Assembly (NCBI GenBank): GCA_022647765.1
Contig: JALCLH010000001.1
Span: forward strand, 1-64,000
Source: Acidipropionibacterium sp.
Lineage (GTDB): Bacteria > Actinomycetota > Actinomycetes > Propionibacteriales > Propionibacteriaceae
Direction: 5' to 3'
Length of the DNA stretch: 64,000 nucleotides
Of the stretch, positions 10,319-17,257 are shown piece after piece. Position 1 is the first letter of the stretch. Each line of letters starts with the position of its first letter. The position numbers and the translations under genes are program-made. Below the pieces are notes generated by a model. It saw nothing but the letters and a program-made list of their open reading frames with translations, was not told the origin of the DNA and did no database searches.

Positions 10319-10349
10319 TAACGTGTCGCGTTATTGACGCAGCACGTTA
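10319..10349. promoter_or_regulatory. Probable higBA operator/promoter
   Basis: TAACGTG (10319-10325) and CACGTTA (10343-10349) are perfect inverted arms. With inner bases the repeat is 13 positions per arm with 11 paired, around a 5-base centre. A -35-like TTGACG (10334-10339) lies inside it. The position 20 bases before higB fits autorepression by HigA, the usual control of such operons. Confidence 0.6.
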
Positions 10350-10368
10350 TCTCTGTCATGCTTAAGAC

Positions 10369-10650
10369 ATGATCAGATCCTTCGCTGATCGCGACACTGC
10401 GCGGGTGTGGCTGCGTGAGCCGGCGAAGCGACTTGATCCGCGCATCCACAAGGCTGCGAACCGAAAACTGCATCAGCTGGACGCCGCGACGACGCTGGAC
10501 GCGTTGCGCGTGCCGCCTGGCAACCACCTAGAGGCGCTCAAACGCGATCGGGTCGGACAGCACAGCGTCCGCATCAACGATCAATGGCGGATCTGCTTCC
10601 GGTGGACTGAGGCCGGTCCGGAAGATGTTCAGATCGTCGACTATCACTGA
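10369..10650 (+). CDS. higB: HigB-type mRNA interferase toxin (RelE/ParE superfamily)
   Basis: This 93-residue protein has the HigB/RelE pattern: N-terminal MIRSFADRDTARVWL, the conserved LRVPPGNHLEALKRDRVGQHSVRINDQWRICFRW, and a C-terminal VDYH. HigB toxins cleave mRNA on the ribosome. It precedes the antitoxin, the canonical higBA order, with 9 bases between the genes. The basic and aromatic residues of the active-site face (R, N-D-Q-W-R, F-R-W) are intact, so it looks functional. Confidence 0.9.
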   Translation: MIRSFADRDTARVWLREPAKRLDPRIHKAANRKLHQLDAATTLDALRVPPGNHLEALKRDRVGQHSVRINDQWRICFRWTEAGPEDVQIVDYH

Positions 10651-10659
10651 GGAGGGGAG

Positions 10660-10959
10660 ATGTCCGAGAAGCTGTACCCGCCGATCCACCCGGGCGAGAT
10701 CCTCATGGAGGACTTCATCGAGGGGTTCGGCATCACGCAGCACAAGCTCGCCATAGCCATCGGAGTGCCGCCACGCCGAATCAACGAGATTGTCCATGGC
10801 AAGCGGGCGATCACAGCTGACACCGCGTTGCGCCTGGGGCGCTACTTCGGGATGGATCCCCAGTTCTGGCTCAACCTTCAAACGCGGTACGAGCTGGAGG
10901 TCGCGCAGGATAACGTCGCCGACCAGGTCGCGGCGATCACGCCACTCCAGGTCGCGTGA
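10660..10959 (+). CDS. higA: HigA-type HTH antitoxin
   Basis: The 99-residue product is a XRE-family antitoxin: PPIHPGEILMEDFIEGFGITQHKLAIAIGV begins the helix-turn-helix, followed by INEIVHGKRAITADTALRLGRYFG and PQFWLNLQTRYELEVA. It neutralises HigB and should repress the operon through the inverted repeat at 10319-10349. An AGGAGGGG ribosome site precedes the ATG. The C-terminal end DQVAAITPLQVA is the same motif as the stray fragment at 12671-12733. Confidence 0.92.
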   Translation: MSEKLYPPIHPGEILMEDFIEGFGITQHKLAIAIGVPPRRINEIVHGKRAITADTALRLGRYFGMDPQFWLNLQTRYELEVAQDNVADQVAAITPLQVA

Positions 10960-11079
10960 CGAGTTGGCGTCAGATGGTCTCTGGTTGCCGAGGGCGCTCC
11001 ACGGGTCGGTGGCTCCGTGGTGCCGGGGTTCGAACCGGTCCTCGCTAGTCCAGTCTGTGTCCCTCTGTACCCTGGAAAA

Positions 11080-11101
11080 TACGCAAGTAGTTGCGTACAA
11101 T
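11080..11101 (+). promoter_or_regulatory. Operator and -10 of the Phd-like antitoxin gene
   Basis: TACGCAA (11080-11086), GTAG, TTGCGTA (11091-11097) is a perfect 7-4-7 inverted repeat. It overlaps a -10 hexamer TACAAT (11096-11101), which ends 6 bases before the ATG at 11108, so the transcript is probably leaderless. The same layout recurs at 13243-13262. Autorepression is inferred. Confidence 0.6.
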
Positions 11102-11107
11102 GAGATC

Positions 11108-11572
11108 ATGTCCAAGACCGTACCGATGAGCCGGTTCATTCAGAGCTACAACCAGCATCTGTCTGAGGCTGAACGTACCGGCGACACGATCATCCTTCAG
11201 CAGCGCTCTGGCCGACCCACATGGGTCCTGGAGACTGAGGACCGGGTCGTCGAGACGCAGAGTGCCACGGACTTCCTCGCGGCCGCTCTGGCCGCTCTCG
11301 TCCACGATGACCAGCTGGTTGGGCGCTTCGCGGACGCACTAGTCTCTACGCTTCCCTGGGTCGCGTTCCTCCAGGAGGATGACCGTAGAACCTTCGCCGA
11401 GGAGGCCGTGTCCACTCTTCGTGCCTGTGCTTCGATCGGCAGGTACGCGGCCTTCGCCTCCCTTGTAGGGGACTGGCGGAACACTGCGGAGATCTGGTCC
11501 GATCCCGCCCTGGCGCGCTCGCTGGCGACGCCCATCGACGAGCCGGTCGATCTGCCAGTCGACGCAGTCTGA
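11108..11572 (+). CDS. Phd-like antitoxin with helical C-terminal extension
   Basis: The N-terminal 45 residues (MSKTVPMSRFIQSYNQHLSE, TIILQQRSGRPTWVLE) follow the Phd/YefM plan: a short strand, a helix and an RSGRP turn. The remaining ~110 residues are predicted alpha-helical (TDFLAAALAALVHDDQLVGRF; ALPWVAFLQEDDRR-like) and not part of canonical Phd. The ATG at 11108 is set by a -10 hexamer and operator just upstream. The stop overlaps the ATG of a short downstream frame, as in antitoxin-toxin pairs. I place it as an antitoxin by architecture; the exact family is uncertain. Confidence 0.6.
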   Translation: MSKTVPMSRFIQSYNQHLSEAERTGDTIILQQRSGRPTWVLETEDRVVETQSATDFLAAALAALVHDDQLVGRFADALVSTLPWVAFLQEDDRRTFAEEAVSTLRACASIGRYAAFASLVGDWRNTAEIWSDPALARSLATPIDEPVDLPVDAV

Positions 11573-11727
11573 TGGTTCGGGCGAAGCGTGGTGAGCAGGT
11601 CCCTCCTCCGCCCTCCAGCGATGAGTGGGAGCTGCGCTACGGAACCAAGGAGTCGCTGTCCTGCCCGGAACTCGGCGGAGTTCCCGAGGCAATGGCTGGA
11701 AGTTCCGGGAACAAGTTGAATGTCTGA
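11572..11727 (+). pseudogene. Truncated toxin remnant downstream of the Phd-like antitoxin
   Basis: ATG at 11572 overlaps the upstream TGA (TGATG) and opens a 51-codon frame. Its start, KRGEQVPPPPSSDEWELRYGT, resembles what I recall of the N-termini of small RelE-like toxins paired with Phd-type antitoxins in actinobacteria. The frame then runs into unrelated sequence and stops, so the catalytic part is missing. Family memory is the only basis for the toxin call. Confidence 0.4.
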
Positions 11728-11742
11728 CGCGCGTACTACAAT
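11716..11742 (+). promoter_or_regulatory. Promoter of phd-vapC pair 1
   Basis: TTGAAT (11716-11721) and TACAAT (11737-11742) are separated by 15 bases. The -10 ends 6 bases before the ATG at 11749, predicting a leaderless transcript. An 8-base palindrome ACGCGCGT (11727-11734) lies between the hexamers and could be the operator. Confidence 0.5.
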
Positions 11743-11748
11743 GGTCTC

Positions 11749-12027
11749 ATGTCGATCGTGACGAAGCGCGACCTCAATCAGCGGACAGCAGACGTGCTGG
11801 CGAAGGTTGCAGAACTCGGTGAGGTGATCGTGACCGAGCGGGGGGAGCCGCGGTGGCGGGTGAGTTCCTATCGCGGCGAGGATGATGCGCTTGGCCGCGC
11901 CGAACGGCAAGGGCGTTACACGGCTCCGGTCCCGCGCCCCGTACCTTGGCCCGAGGTGGTCGGCGGACCTCGGTACGAGCCTGAGGAGTTCGACGCCTTG
12001 CTCGAGGAGATGAAAGGCGATCACTGA
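11749..12027 (+). CDS. Phd/YefM family antitoxin (pair 1)
   Basis: This 92-residue antitoxin has the Phd N-terminal DNA-binding fold (MSIVTKRDLNQRTADVLAKV, GEVIVTERGEPRWRVSSY). A C-terminal acidic tail (PEEFDALLEEMKGDH) would fold onto the toxin. It ends 3 bases before the vapC start, so the two are co-translated. Its own operator region is at 11716-11742. The gene is intact. Confidence 0.88.
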   Translation: MSIVTKRDLNQRTADVLAKVAELGEVIVTERGEPRWRVSSYRGEDDALGRAERQGRYTAPVPRPVPWPEVVGGPRYEPEEFDALLEEMKGDH

Positions 12028-12030
12028 CTG

Positions 12031-12546
12031 ATGAGTATCGTTTACCTTGATTCGTCGGTGGCGCTACAGACGCTCCTCGATGTTCCAGAACGTGTGCGAC
12101 TGCAACACTGGATGGACTCGTCTGGCGCCGACTTCGTGTCGTCGCGCCTGCTGCGGACTGAGGTGATTCGCGTGTTGCGACGAGACGCGAGACCAGTATC
12201 GGATGCGGAGCCGCTGCTGAGTCGCGTCGGGCTGTTCGATGTCTCGCGTGAAACGCATGCGGTCGCGGAATCGATCGAACGTCACATCAAGACTCTTGAT
12301 GCTCTGCATCTTGCCACCGCTCTGTTGATCGGAGAGCCGGTGACGGTCGCGACCCATGACGCAAATATGAAAGACGTGGCCGAACGTCTCGGGCTCGGTA
12401 CGGTTGATCCCGTGGTCTCAACCCTGTCTAGCCGGCGTCCGAATATTGGTATGACGCTGATGGAGGAAGCGCAGAAGAGCGGGGGCGTCGACGACCTACC
12501 CGTTCCTGCGCGGTCGGATACTGCTCGTGTGGTGGATCTCGAATGA
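12031..12546 (+). CDS. vapC: VapC-type PIN-domain ribonuclease toxin (pair 1)
   Basis: The 171-residue protein has the four acidic positions of PIN RNases at D7 (YLDSS), E44 (LLRTEV), D90 (KTLDALHLATA) and D110 (ATHDAN). These bind the metal needed for RNA cleavage. It is about 40 residues longer than usual: after residue ~128 there is an extra tail (NIGMTLMEEAQKSGGVDDLPVPARSD), perhaps acquired by fusion. It is preceded by a Phd-type antitoxin. Its stop overlaps the start of a PIN remnant. Confidence 0.88.
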   Translation: MSIVYLDSSVALQTLLDVPERVRLQHWMDSSGADFVSSRLLRTEVIRVLRRDARPVSDAEPLLSRVGLFDVSRETHAVAESIERHIKTLDALHLATALLIGEPVTVATHDANMKDVAERLGLGTVDPVVSTLSSRRPNIGMTLMEEAQKSGGVDDLPVPARSDTARVVDLE

Positions 12547-12605
12547 TCGTCCTCGACACCAATGTGATCTCGGAGATCCTCCGTCGAGAACCTCATGCGC
12601 AGGGT
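12543..12605 (+). pseudogene. Remnant of a second PIN-domain toxin (N-terminus only)
   Basis: ATG at 12543 overlaps the VapC stop (ATGA). It opens with MIVLDTNVISEILRREPHA, the classic first strand and helix of FitB/VapC PIN toxins. After about 20 codons the sequence no longer resembles the family, so the catalytic domain is gone. This is evidence for recombination between TA loci. Confidence 0.6.
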
Positions 12606-12670
12606 CGAGGAGTCGCGGCTCGGGTCTCTCGGTATGCAGAGGTGCCGTCTGCTCTGGTCATAGCCCGTGT

Positions 12671-12733
12671 TTCAACGCCGAGGATCGCGTCGCCGAGCAG
12701 ATCGAAGCGATCAGACCGTTGCAGCTCGCATGA
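12671..12733 (+). pseudogene. Remnant of a HigA-type antitoxin (C-terminus only)
   Basis: The last 20 codons before the TGA at 12731 read FNAEDRVAEQIEAIRPLQLA. The matching end of the intact HigA here is DNVADQVAAITPLQVA, so the tail of a second, diverged higA lies here without its helix-turn-helix. It directly follows the PIN remnant with about 65 bases of unassigned DNA between. Confidence 0.55.
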
Positions 12734-12780
12734 ACGGGCATTGCTTCATCGCGGAGCGTGGCTTGCGCAGACGGTAGGCA

Positions 12781-13014
12781 TCACGACGCGCGCAGCGTCT
12801 CCATGTCGCGCAGTACCTGCGCGGCACCGGCACGATCGTCAGGGTCCGCCGCCAGGGACTCCGCCTCAGCGCGAAGCCTGGCTTTCGCATGCCGAGCGGC
12901 GGCTTCGATCAGGGCGTCGCGGATGGCCATCGACACCGGAGTGCCGTCGGCGGTGAGCTCTTCGAGTGCAAGGTGCGCATCGTCGTCCGGGAGGAAGGTG
13001 ATCGTTGCTGCCAT
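12781..13014 (-). CDS. Orphan ribbon-helix-helix-like antitoxin
   Basis: The 77-residue product begins MAATITFLPDDDAHLALEEL, followed by GTPVSMAIRDALIEAAARHAKARLRAEAESLA and an acidic, Arg-containing tail. A short strand then two helices suggests a ribbon-helix-helix antitoxin such as those paired with MazF or PIN toxins. The ATG at 13014 is chosen because the strand starts there; a GGGAGG lies 12 bases upstream. No toxin gene follows on the minus strand, so it appears orphaned. The family call is moderate. Confidence 0.6.
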   Translation of the reverse strand: MAATITFLPDDDAHLALEELTADGTPVSMAIRDALIEAAARHAKARLRAEAESLAADPDDRAGAAQVLRDMETLRAS

Positions 13015-13174
13015 GAGCTCGAGTGTCCTCCCGTGTGCAAGATGATCGACTGGTGACTCGTTGACGTCGACCAGTTTCGCTGAGCAGTGGTGGGACGCGA
13101 TCTCGCTTGGCGTCCGGGTCTGCGCTCGGCGTGAAGATGTGTTCGAGGCATGCTTGGGCGGCGGTCCCCGGGAC

Positions 13175-13214
13175 CGCCAAAAGGTAGCGTAGAGAGACGC
13201 CAAAACGTAGCGTA
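13175..13214. repeat. Two direct repeats of a 17-base motif
   Basis: CGCCAAAAGGTAGCGTA (13175-13191) and CGCCAAAACGTAGCGTA (13198-13214) match at 16 of 17 bases with a 23-base period. Just before them (13160-13178) is a perfect 9-bp palindrome, GGCGGTCCC/GGGACCGCC. They lie in the gap between the orphan antitoxin and pair 2. They may be protein-binding sites or mobile-element scars; I do not recognise them. Confidence 0.55.
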
Positions 13215-13242
13215 AGACGTCGACAGTCGCCTCAGTCCCGCC

Positions 13243-13262
13243 TGTAGCACGGATGCTACAAT
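13243..13262 (+). promoter_or_regulatory. Operator and -10 of phd-vapC pair 2
   Basis: TGTAGCA (13243-13249), CGGA, TGCTACA (13254-13260) is a perfect 7-4-7 inverted repeat overlapping TACAAT (13257-13262). The hexamer ends 7 bases before the ATG at 13270, so the transcript is probably leaderless and repressed by its own antitoxin. Confidence 0.6.
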
Positions 13263-13269
13263 CTATGTC

Positions 13270-13551
13270 ATGGGCATTGTCGAATCGCAGGTTGAGAACC
13301 TGTCGCAGCGAGAGTTGCGCAATGAGTCTGGGCGCGTGCTCAGGGAGGTAGGGGAGGGTCGCTCCTTCGTCCTCACCAACCGGGGCGTGCCAGTGGGCAG
13401 GCTTATTCCGATCGACGCCCCGACTCCAGGGCTGGCTATCAGTCGTCCGGCGCGGCGTGTGGGCGGCTGGACTGCGCTGGGTATTGAGCGGAAGGTCTCT
13501 ACACAGGATCTCTCCGAGATCCTCGACGATCTGCGCGAGGATCGGTTGTGA
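13270..13551 (+). CDS. Phd/YefM family antitoxin (pair 2)
   Basis: This 93-residue protein has a typical Phd DNA-binding half (VENLSQRELRNESGRVLREVGEGRSFVLTNRG... PVGRLIPI) and a C-terminal toxin-binding half ending LSEILDDLREDRL. Its stop overlaps the GTG of vapC in GTGA, so translation is coupled. It is more similar in plan to classical VapB/Phd antitoxins than pair 1. Confidence 0.9.
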   Translation: MGIVESQVENLSQRELRNESGRVLREVGEGRSFVLTNRGVPVGRLIPIDAPTPGLAISRPARRVGGWTALGIERKVSTQDLSEILDDLREDRL

Positions 13552-13955
13552 GCGCGGAACCAGTCGTTTACGTCGATACCTCTGCCCTCGGTGCGCTACT
13601 CATCGATCGGCCAGAGAGTCCTGCTCTCCTGGAATGGCTCGATCGGACGCCCGCCGTTCTGGTTTCCAGTGATCTCCTTGAGACCGAGCTGCGTCGGCTC
13701 GCGGTCCGGGAAGGCCTCGAACAGTCCGAAGTGACGCGCATCCTCGACGGCATTGGTTTGGCGGCCCTCGACCGGGCGGTGTACCGCAGCGCCGGATTCC
13801 TGCCCATGCCGTACTTGCGCACGCTCGATGCCTTGCACCTGGAGGCAGCCATGCGGCTCGACGCGGTGGCCATCCTGACCTACGATCGCAGACTCAGCGA
13901 GGCGGCCAGGTCCGCAGGGCTCGACGTGATTGCACCCGGTGTGGCACGTCCGTGA
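13548..13955 (+). CDS. vapC: VapC-type PIN-domain ribonuclease toxin (pair 2)
   Basis: The 135-residue PIN protein has acidic active-site positions D10 (VYVDTSAL), E47 (LLETELRR), D94 (RTLDALHLEAA) and D113 (LTYDRRL). Length is normal for VapC. The GTG start at 13548 overlaps the antitoxin stop. All catalytic residues are present, so it should be an active RNase held in check by the upstream antitoxin. Confidence 0.92.
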   Translation: MSAEPVVYVDTSALGALLIDRPESPALLEWLDRTPAVLVSSDLLETELRRLAVREGLEQSEVTRILDGIGLAALDRAVYRSAGFLPMPYLRTLDALHLEAAMRLDAVAILTYDRRLSEAARSAGLDVIAPGVARP

Positions 13956-13985
13956 CAGCGCCACATATGGGCACGATCCTTCCCG

Positions 13986-14003
13986 GATCATCGCGATATG
14001 ATC
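13986..14003. promoter_or_regulatory. Candidate hipBA operator
   Basis: GATCAT (13986-13991) and ATGATC (13998-14003) form an inverted repeat with a 6-base spacer, overlapping a -10-like TATGAT (13997-14002). It is 31 bases before hipB. HipB proteins repress their operon through palindromes; this site is inferred from position and symmetry. Confidence 0.45.
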
Positions 14004-14033
14004 ATGTTAATGACCGTTTGAGGTGGAGGTTGG

Positions 14034-14321
14034 ATGACGGGATACAGGATCGACCGGCAGCTCGCCGAGTTCGGTGATCACGTTCGCGGATGGCGCATGG
14101 TGCTCGGCCTGACCGCTCAGCAGGTCTCCGAGCGCGCCGGCATCACGCGTGCCACGCTGCGCAAGATCGAGAACGGCGACGCCGGCGTCAGCTTCCGCAA
14201 TGTCGCCCAGGTCCTTCGCGCACTCGGGATGCTCGACCAGGTCGTGGAGACGATCGACCCGCTGAGCAGTGAGATCGGCAGGCTCCGTGCCGACCGGCTC
14301 GTCAAGAAGCGTGCGCGATGA
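14034..14321 (+). CDS. hipB: HipB-like XRE-family antitoxin
   Basis: The 95-residue protein contains a helix-turn-helix, LGDHVRGW-like then RMVLGLTAQQVSERAGITRATLRKIENGD and VSFRNVAQVLRALGMLDQVV. The C-terminal PLSSEIGRLRADRLVKKRAR is common in HipB-type partners. A GGTGGAGG ribosome site precedes the ATG. Its stop overlaps the hipA start by four bases. It should bind HipA and repress the operon. Confidence 0.9.
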   Translation: MTGYRIDRQLAEFGDHVRGWRMVLGLTAQQVSERAGITRATLRKIENGDAGVSFRNVAQVLRALGMLDQVVETIDPLSSEIGRLRADRLVKKRAR

Positions 14322-15559
14322 GGGCCGTCGATGTCCTGATTGATGATGGGGCGAAAGCTGCTCGCCTGGTCGGCCGGGCCTACTTCGCTCGGACGCATGG
14401 CGAAATTTCGACGACGTTCCTTTACGACTCCGCCTATCTCGCCGACGGGGGAATGAACATTGATCCGTCGCTGATGTTGGTGCCGGGGTCTCAACATCAG
14501 GCGGGGTTGCTGGGCGCTTTCGCCGACAGCGCCCCGGACCGATGGGGACGCAATCTCATTGAGAAGGCCGAAAGAGTCAGAGCCCGCGAGGAACGCAGAA
14601 CACCGCGTCGCCTGGACGATCTGGACTTCCTGCTCGGTGTCAGCGACGACACCCGCCAGGGTGCGCTGCGCTTCCGGCTGCAAGGACATGAGGAGTACCT
14701 GGGTGCGCCTTCGACTGTTCCTCGGCTCATTTCGCTGCCCGAACTGCTGCGCGCGAGCGATGACATGGCGTCGGAGGGAGATTCTGCTCAGGCGGTGAAG
14801 AGGCTTCTCGACACCGGGACGACGGGTCTGGGCGGCGCACGACCGAAGGCCTCGGTTCGTCTCGAGGACGGGGGTCTGGCCATCGCGAAGTTTCCGCATG
14901 CCAGCGACCAGTGGGATGTGATGGCCTGGGAGGCCACAGCCCTCGACCTGCTCGACACCGCCAGCTCGCGTGCTCCCGAGCATCGGCTCACACATGTGGG
15001 CGATCGAAGCGTGTTGATTCTGCGCCGATCCGACCGCGCAACGGCCGGGTCGCGCATCGGCTACATCAGCGCGATGACCGTCACCGCGTCTGTCGACGGT
15101 CAGCAACGGGACTACGCCGACATAGCCGAGGCAATGCGCGACGTATCCCGCTCGCCCAGAGCGGATCACCATGAACTCTACGGCCGGGTCATTGCCAGCG
15201 TCATCCTCGGAAACACAGACGACCATCTGCGCAATCACGGGTTTCTCTCCGACCATGGATCCTGGACACTCAGCCCGGCGTTCGACGTCAATCCGACCCG
15301 GACATCACCAGGACCAGAGCCACATCGATCATGGGAGCGGACTCCTTTCCCGACGAGGTGGAGGGCCTCCTGGCGTTGGCAGAGGACTGCGACCGACACG
15401 GTCGACGAGGCGCGGAATCAGATGAGCGGCGTCGCGTCCGCTATGTTCAGATGGCGCGAGCAGGCGCGGAGAAACCACATCAGCGAGCGCGAGATCGTCA
15501 TGATGGCCGAGTCGATCGAGCCTCGGTTGGAGGCTGTCACCAGAGCCGGCAGGGCGTGA
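14318..15559 (+). CDS. hipA: HipA-like serine/threonine kinase toxin with an internal out-of-frame segment
   Basis: HipA kinases inactivate glutamyl-tRNA synthetase by phosphorylation. The 413-residue frame has GLLGAFADSAPDRWGRNLIEK, the TGLGGARPKASV loop, the nucleotide-site lysine in AIAKFPH, catalytic NTDDHLRNHGFL and metal-binding SPAFDVNP. From about 15297 to 15400 the frame reads TRTSPGPEPHRSWERTPF, whereas another frame gives the family sequence DITRTRATSIMGADSFPDEVEGLLALAEDC. After that the original frame resumes (VDEARNQM). Two compensating indels, one loss and one gain, would explain this. Confidence 0.88.
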   Translation: MRAVDVLIDDGAKAARLVGRAYFARTHGEISTTFLYDSAYLADGGMNIDPSLMLVPGSQHQAGLLGAFADSAPDRWGRNLIEKAERVRAREERRTPRRLDDLDFLLGVSDDTRQGALRFRLQGHEEYLGAPSTVPRLISLPELLRASDDMASEGDSAQAVKRLLDTGTTGLGGARPKASVRLEDGGLAIAKFPHASDQWDVMAWEATALDLLDTASSRAPEHRLTHVGDRSVLILRRSDRATAGSRIGYISAMTVTASVDGQQRDYADIAEAMRDVSRSPRADHHELYGRVIASVILGNTDDHLRNHGFLSDHGSWTLSPAFDVNPTRTSPGPEPHRSWERTPFPTRWRASWRWQRTATDTVDEARNQMSGVASAMFRWREQARRNHISEREIVMMAESIEPRLEAVTRAGRA

Positions 15560-15584
15560 GCGGGTGTGGGCTACCGTTGCGGAC

Positions 15585-16695
15585 GTGCTGGACATCACTT
15601 ACGACATCGTCGGTTCCTTCCTGCGACCGCAGGAGATCAAGGATGCCCGAGCCAGGTTCAAGGCCGGAGACATCTCTCTGAAGGATCTTCGTGAGGTCGA
15701 GGACGCGGCTATCGCGGATCTGGTCGCCAAGGAGGTCGAGCACGGCCTGTCGATGGTGACCGATGGCGAGTTCCGACGCCGCTGGTGGCACCTGGACTGG
15801 CTCAAGGAGTTCGACGGATTCACCACCGAGCACTTGGACTCCGAGCGCAACGGCGTCGTCAACCACATCGAACTCGGCTACATCGACGGGAAGATCGGCT
15901 ATGACCCGAACCGTTCTCATCCCGAGATCGAGGCCTACGACTTCCTGAAAGCGCAAGCTGATAGGTACCCCGGTGTCCGGGCCAAGAAGTGCATTTCCGG
16001 ACCCAATATGATCCTGGTCGACAATTACTTGCAGTTGGGCCGGAAGGATGTCCCGCACTACGGCGATGACATCGATCTGCTGATCGACGATATCGCCGCC
16101 GCCTACCGAGCGGCGATCGCAGATCTGTATGCCCATGGTGTCCGCTACCTGCAGATCGACGACACCTCGTGGACCTATCTCATCGACGAGAACTTCCTCA
16201 AGAAGATCAGTGCCATGGGATATGACAAGAACACAGGTCCTCGAATGGTTCCGGCGAGTGTCGACGGAAGCTCTGGAGGGTCGCCCCGAGGGTATGACGA
16301 TTGCCACGCACTTCTGCAAGGGGAATTTCAAGGGGAACCACCTGTTCGAGGGGTTCTACGACTCGGTCGCGCCGGTCATCGCCCAGGTTCCTTACGACGG
16401 CTTCTATGTGGAGTACGACGACGAGCGTTCCGGCTCCTTCGAGCCGTGGGCCGTCCTCAACGGGTCGAGCGCCACCTTCGTCGCCGGGCTCATCTCCACC
16501 AAGAGCAGCCAGATGGAGAGCCACTCCGATCTCGAACGGCGTCTGGATGAGGTCCGTGCCATCGTCGGAGACAACATCGCACTGTCGCCGCAGTGCGGGT
16601 TCGCCTCGGTGGAGGAGGGCAACTCCATCGACGAGGAGACTCAGTGGGCGAAGGTCGATCTGCTGGTGGCCAACAGGGATCTGATCAAGCGCTGA
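15585..16695 (+). pseudogene. Cobalamin-independent methionine synthase (MetE C-terminal) family protein, frameshifted
   Basis: The product resembles stand-alone MetE C-terminal/UROD-fold methyltransferases: DIVGSFLRP at the start, MVTDGEFRRRWWHLDW, RYLQIDDTSW, then the zinc-site motifs THFCKGNF and SPQCGFAS. These enzymes move methyl groups to thiols; the substrate cannot be inferred. GTG 15585 is the likely start (VLDITYDIVGSF). The frame shifts by one base near 16230 after AMGYDKN and resumes as TQVLEWFRRVSTEALEG. It sits between hipBA and yefM and is probably island cargo. Confidence 0.8.
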
Positions 16696-16835
16696 CGTCG
16701 ATGATGTGACGCCGCGGCCGTCGCGCTCGCCCTGTTCATCCGGTGCGATGAAAGTTGATGACCCTGCCGGATGTCTTGTGGATGGTCGAACCCGGTACCG
16801 TGATTGCATGTGGTGCCGTGAGGAAGGCGTATGTC

Positions 16836-17087
16836 ATGCCCATAAGCGCGAGTGAGGCTCGCAGGAACTTGTCACAGCTCATCGGGCGCATCAACGAGGA
16901 TCACGACGCTGTTGAGATCGTCTCGCGGAGGGGAAATGCCGTCTTGATGCCCGCCGATGAGTATGCGGCGTGGCAGGAGACCGCGTATCTGTTCCGCTCG
17001 CCCGCGAACGCCCGGCGGTTGCTCGATGCCTATGAGCGGGCTCATTCCGGGCAGACGGAGGTGCATGAGCTGGATCGGGAGGACTGA
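16836..17087 (+). CDS. yefM: YefM antitoxin
   Basis: The 83-residue product is a canonical YefM/Phd antitoxin: MPISASEARRNLSQLIGRIN, AVEIVSRRGNAVLMPADEY, WQETAYLFRSPANARRLLDA and an acidic C-terminus. AGGAAGG ends about 9 bases before the ATG, fixing the start despite a longer open frame. Its last base is the first of the yoeB start (TGATG), the usual coupled yefM-yoeB layout. The toxin partner is truncated. Confidence 0.92.
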   Translation: MPISASEARRNLSQLIGRINEDHDAVEIVSRRGNAVLMPADEYAAWQETAYLFRSPANARRLLDAYERAHSGQTEVHELDRED

Positions 17088-17230
17088 TGCGCCTGATCTG
17101 GGATCCGGTCGCATGGGAGGACTACAAGTTCTGGCAGACCACGGACCGGCGGGTCTTGAAGCGGATCAACACCCTCGTCGATGCGTCTGTCCGTGACCCA
17201 TTCGGAGGCATCGGAAAACCCGAACAACTA
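17087..17230 (+). pseudogene. yoeB: YoeB toxin, truncated after about 47 residues
   Basis: The frame starts MRLIWDPVAWEDYKFWQTTDRR and reads RINTLVDASVRDPFGGIGKPEQL, the N-terminal half of YoeB. The catalytic half (normally Glu-46 region onward, Arg, His and the C-terminal Tyr) is missing. At about 17227 the sequence passes into DNA leading to a methyltransferase gene, and the frame is fused to it. Without its active site the protein cannot be an mRNA interferase. Confidence 0.82.
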
Positions 17231-17234
17231 CAAT
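17229..17234 (+). promoter_or_regulatory. Possible -10 of the methyltransferase gene
   Basis: TACAAT lies 23 bases before the ATG at 17258, just at the junction where yoeB ends. It matches the hexamer used by the antitoxin genes in the island. No convincing -35 is visible. Confidence 0.35.
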
Positions 17235-17257
17235 CAACAATTGCGAGAAAGACTGAA

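Noticed and set aside
11010-11050. GGTTCGAACC motif looked like a tRNA T-arm or tRNA-derived attachment site
   Set aside because: The flanking bases do not pair as a 5-bp T stem, and no acceptor, D or anticodon arm is present.
13160-13178. Strong palindrome considered as a terminator
   Set aside because: Neither strand has a T tract downstream, and no gene ends close to it in the right orientation.
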